In this document: positions 60,419 to 64,000 of the stretch, piece after piece
Layout of the letters: every line of letters begins with the position of its first letter
Position numbering within the stretch: position 1 is the first letter of the stretch
NCBI GenBank assembly: GCA_013365365.1
Contig: JABVXU010000077.1
Location: forward strand, 62,001-126,000
Reading direction: 5' to 3'
DNA from: Cruorifilaria tuberocauda
Taxonomy: Eukaryota > Nematoda > Chromadorea > Rhabditida > Onchocercidae
DNA: 64,000 nt
Made by a program: the position numbers and the translations under genes
Notes under the pieces: model-generated
What the model was told of the DNA's origin: nothing
The model's input: the letters and a program-made list of their open reading frames with translations, nothing else
The model's database searches: none

Positions 60419-61592
60419 AAATGATACGGGAAATAGGCACTTAAAAGCCGTGGAGAGCAAAGGCAACCAATTTCTTTAAAAATAAATTAATATGAACAAG
60501 AAATAATAAGGAACAGAATACCAGTGCAATGTTTGAAAGAATAAGACAGTAAAAGTTTGAGATATTAAAAGAGTTCGGAATCGGAGAAAATATCCGACTC
60601 TAAGAGCAAGAAAAAGAAGAGAAGATAGAACATAGGAACACAGAATGAAACAAGCAAAGCTACTCATAGCAACCAGGGGCACGAATTTAAAATGCGACAT
60701 ATATCCTCTGTCAAATCCATGCTCTCATCCTGAGGAAAGTAGCATGCCTGGTTGGATGTAAAGAGGAAGAAGTGGAAGCTGGATAAGCTATTAAGCTGAT
60801 TGTAAAGTCATTATTGTCAAAGTAACCACCGTGCAACAAATATTTTACATATTCTAAAGTAGAGGAAGATGGCGTTTAAGATGATTATGGAATGTAAGTC
60901 TGAATTTCTTTCGGTTTCTCTTATTTTACTAGTTATTGAATTGTAATTTAAAGGAGCTCGCATGTTACTTAAAATTTATAAAGACCTGATTTGGGAATGA
61001 TATGGAAAACGTAGAAAGGATAGCCAGTTCAGGCAAGAAAAGTGCTCCATTATGTTATGCGGTAGGCTAAACAAGAAGATATTTGAAGGAGAGAATTTTT
61101 TATAAAAAGAAACAATATACATTTTTTTTCTATATAACTGATTCAATTCCCGAAAAAGCGGAACTTTCAAATAGAAGAAATTCTGAAATCAAGAAGGAGA
61201 TATAAAAGACGACGTTGAGGGGAAAAAATAAAGCTAGTTGCAATTTTTGCTTCTTTATAAAGACTTTAATATACATGTAAATCAAAACATGCTCTAATAA
61301 ATTCCGAAAAATACAGATGGAAAGGTTAAAAAGCAACATGAACCGTAACTAAAATGATTTAGGTTGAAACTGAAGTCTTAAACGGGACTTTGTTCATCAT
61401 TCGAAAATATATTCACAAAAACACAGAGAAAATCGAAGTAACTATTAAATTCGTTTTTCTTTGTCAAAGAAATAATTTTCAAACATCCGGCTCTAATTGA
61501 AGGAAAAAAGTTACACAAAGATACTACATTCCATCATGACAAACAAACTTGCATTTCAGAATGCGGTCGTTGCTTTCGTTTCTGGCTGTTTT

Positions 61593-64000
61593 CTATACTA
61601 CCGGTATCCAGTATGAAGCATTTGGTGGCAAATATAGTAGTGTTTGACGAGGTGTATGCCCACAGAAACCACCGATACAGCTTTGCTGATAATACATATT
61701 GATGGATAATTGATAAGCCAACCTGTCAACCATTGATAATGTTTGTCGTCGCTCATGTGACATTAGACAAACCGTGCTCTCGCTGATTACTCGATATAAC
61801 AATAATAAGTAATCATACTTATCCTGAACTATAAATTTGGATTTAAAATAAGCCTTGAATTTATCTACAGTTAGTCAATATCTCCGACAGATATTATTTG
61901 ACAGACGATTGCTTTTCAATAATCCTCTCGTACAAGATCTAACTTATTGACAGAGGAAATTTTTTTTCCCTTGTATATGATTTTTTCATACATTTTTGTG
62001 GAAATTATAAAATTTGAAGTTGTTTTAAATAAATATAATGAAAAGGATAATTTTAAAGAAAGTAGAAGACGATAATAGTAGGAAAAAAAACTGTTTTATT
62101 ATGATATATTATGGATTAATAAATTAAATTTTCATATAAAATATGAAAGGTACAGATTTATAATTGGTTGTTTTAATTTTCGAAATTTTCAAAATGCTTA
62201 AAGTAATTGAAGAAATAGTAACCTGGTCTTCGGTACCAAAATGATTGTCAAGGTAGGCGCGTAGCTTAACTTCCTGTCTATTGACTTCTGGGAAATCAAT
62301 AAAAAAACGGGAACACATATACCGCTCGAGCTGACGGCATTTGTTTGGCCTAGCTGCTTTATATCCACGAATAAGTAAATGACAATACTTTAACAGTCCC
62401 CCACCGCGGATCTCCTCAGGCCTTCGTGTGTCAATCAATCGTTCATTTAAATGTTGCAAAGCCTGGAAAAAGAAGTTGTTGAAGATCACTGATATTATAG
62501 GACAAACCATTTAAAATATGATACTTTATTATCAAATTCTATATACAAAATAAGACGCGATTGCCTTATATTGCCGAATAGACTAACTACTATTATTACT
62601 TGATATTAGTGATATGCAGGTTCAGTAACCAACCTTCGTTTTATGGAAATTTATTACAGTGGCAAGATTTAAGTTGCTTTATTTATTATATATAGCTCTT
62701 GTTTGCAATTTAAATGAGAGTTTTTGACAAAAGAATAGAATTTATTAATTTCTCCCTATCATCGTATTTCCCAATTCTCTTACTCGTATCCTTTCCTGAT
62801 ATATAAAATCTTTCGAAAAAATATAGCACTGCTATTGTTTGGACTAAATCTTTTTTTAAATAATATGAAAATATAAAGAAGGTGTAAGAGGTCACTAGTA
62901 GCATTACTCAACATTATTCATTACACTATAACTTCTTTTATTTGAAAAATCTTTTTCTCGAAATATCTGTTCGAAGTATGAAAATTAATCATTTTTAATA
63001 GTATCATAGAAATGGCTCTAATTCTAAGAAATGGTTTATATATGTTATGATACACAGAAGTATAAAACAAAAAAAAAATTCACCAAGCAGAGAATCTTTT
63101 GAAGGAAAAAAGAGAATAACCAACCTTGTTAATATCACCAAACATGCTTTCAGCGGTAATAATTGGTTTCGGATGGTCGGGTCGGTCCAGTAAAACATCT
63201 AAGGTAATCTGGAAACTGTCAACACTAAATTCAAACTGACGGCGCATTCGATCTACGAATTTTAATTCAATGCATCGTCCGAAATCATTATGAAGCGAAA
63301 ATAATGACCAACGATCGCCATCCGATACTTTAACCATTTTTCGGATATAAATATCCTTCAATGTATTGGCCGATATTTTCTCCTTATTAGTCGATTCTGG
63401 CATTAACTGTACCATAGCACCGAAAACAGCTGATCTGACCTAAAATTATGTATCTCCATGTTGATTTATAATTTTCTAATTTTATTAAAATCTGAGGGAT
63501 AAAAATTTCTTTTAAGGCCTAAAGCAGAGAAACACCGGAATATTATTTATTCTTAACAAAGTACATTTTTATGTGTAATACAGCATCTGTCTAAATTTCA
63601 ACAATCAAGAAGTGAACATGACCAAGTTCTAAAGAAGTACTGTAATTTTAATGAGCTATTTGAAGATGACAAGAAGCAGGACAAAAAACGTATGTATGAA
63701 AAGCTTCAAAGTTTCAAAAATTCTTCGCTAACTTTTCTAAGCTTTTTTTATAAATTTTCACTCATTGGAAAAATTTTACCTTACCAATCAATAATTTTAA
63801 GATCAATTATATATGGTTTTTGAATTGAAGATGAAAAACAGAATTAAGGCTAACGCTATCAAAACTTTGTTCGCTTTTGAAACTCATTGGAAAAATTAAG
63901 TCGAGATCTGAGTATGCAAATTCTTCTGTTGCAACGACGTACGACGCAGCACCACCGTTCATTTTCACATTTTTTGGACCAATACCAGCTGCACGCAGGC
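61593..64000 (-). CDS. TENT5: TENT5/FAM46 terminal nucleotidyltransferase, 5' end outside the window
   Basis: Exons seen on the minus strand are 64000-63855 (cut by the edge), 63439-63125, 62462-62223 and 61823-61593, all in phase 0, giving about 310 residues of the C-terminal part. The first visible exon has the polymerase-beta-fold motifs: NGGAASYVV and, 16 residues on, YSDLDLIF with the two catalytic aspartates. Later blocks match TENT5 closely: ESTNKEKISANTLKD, KVSDGDRWSLFSL, IELKFVDRMRRQFEFSVDSF, RPEEIRGGGLLKYCHLLI, ERYMCSRFFIDFPEV and SESTVCLMSHERRQTLS. TENT5 enzymes are non-canonical cytoplasmic poly(A) polymerases that lengthen tails of selected mRNAs, especially those for secreted proteins. 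Human TENT5 has NGS at the first motif; NGG is also allowed in this superfamily, so activity is expected. The tail after RRQTLS is divergent and ends at 61593. Confidence 0.92.

Larger units (their letters stand above)
57487..61592. other. Intergenic sequence between convergent BCKDHB and TENT5 genes
   Basis: About 4.1 kb containing both 3' ends. It has a pyrimidine tract, a 28-bp tandem duplication and a GATAAG triplet repeat. Short frames at 57993-58277, 58424-58609 and 60028-60228 lack domains or splice support. No RNA gene is recognised. Confidence 0.45.

Noticed and set aside
60884..60899. TATGGAATGTAAGTCT, which shares ten bases with miR-1
   Set aside because: The match stops after the seed region and the flanks do not form a hairpin.
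1..64000. tRNA genes
   Set aside because: I looked on both strands for the GGTTCGAATCC-type B box with a matching A box and found no convincing pair; a covariance-model scan would settle it.

Overview
The window is nuclear DNA of a nematode. It is AT-rich, its genes are split by many small introns (mostly 80-450 bp) with nematode-type acceptors (TTTCAG, TTTTAG), and its best protein matches are animal families with C. elegans counterparts. The style resembles a filarial or other clade III parasitic nematode, but the species cannot be fixed by eye. I see no bacterial operons, CRISPR array, rRNA or tRNA. Only eight multi-exon genes are convincing, and their exons were joined by hand using splice sites, phase and family similarity.

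Layout, left to right: (1) 1295-3815 (+), an ER-lumen FKBP-type protein with three EF-hands and an RDEL tail. (2) 5074-12742 (-), a two-pass membrane protein resembling TMEM200, with a 5.5 kb first intron. (3) 18936-27176 (-), a 23-exon gene encoding two doublecortin (DCX) domains, an acidic linker and about five PLAT domains, so an RP1-like head on a LOXHD1-like tail. (4) 31681-33382 (+), a FoxF-type forkhead factor (let-381 type). (5) 34195-37823 (-), a seven-transmembrane receptor of the GnRH/AKH-receptor type. (6) 48406-50708 (+), a PAR-type bZIP factor (CES-2/HLF-like) with a GC-AG intron. (7) 54553-57486 (+), the mitochondrial branched-chain keto acid dehydrogenase E1 beta subunit. (8) 61593 to the right edge (-), a TENT5/FAM46 terminal nucleotidyltransferase whose 5' end lies outside.

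The genes are unrelated neighbours, not an operon: strands alternate and gaps are 0.8-10.6 kb. The FoxF and receptor genes converge with 0.8 kb between stop codons. The receptor and bZIP genes diverge across a 10.6 kb stretch without recognisable genes.

The two most interesting things are the DCX-PLAT fusion, which joins domains known in vertebrates from separate sensory-cell proteins, and a dense cluster of AGGTCA/TGACCT half-sites around the bZIP gene: 15 counted in 4.1 kb where about one is expected from base composition. The cluster includes two everted repeats with the same 10-base spacer, a DR3, and a composite intronic inverted repeat. Gene ends, UTRs and a few exons are predictions; each entry says which.
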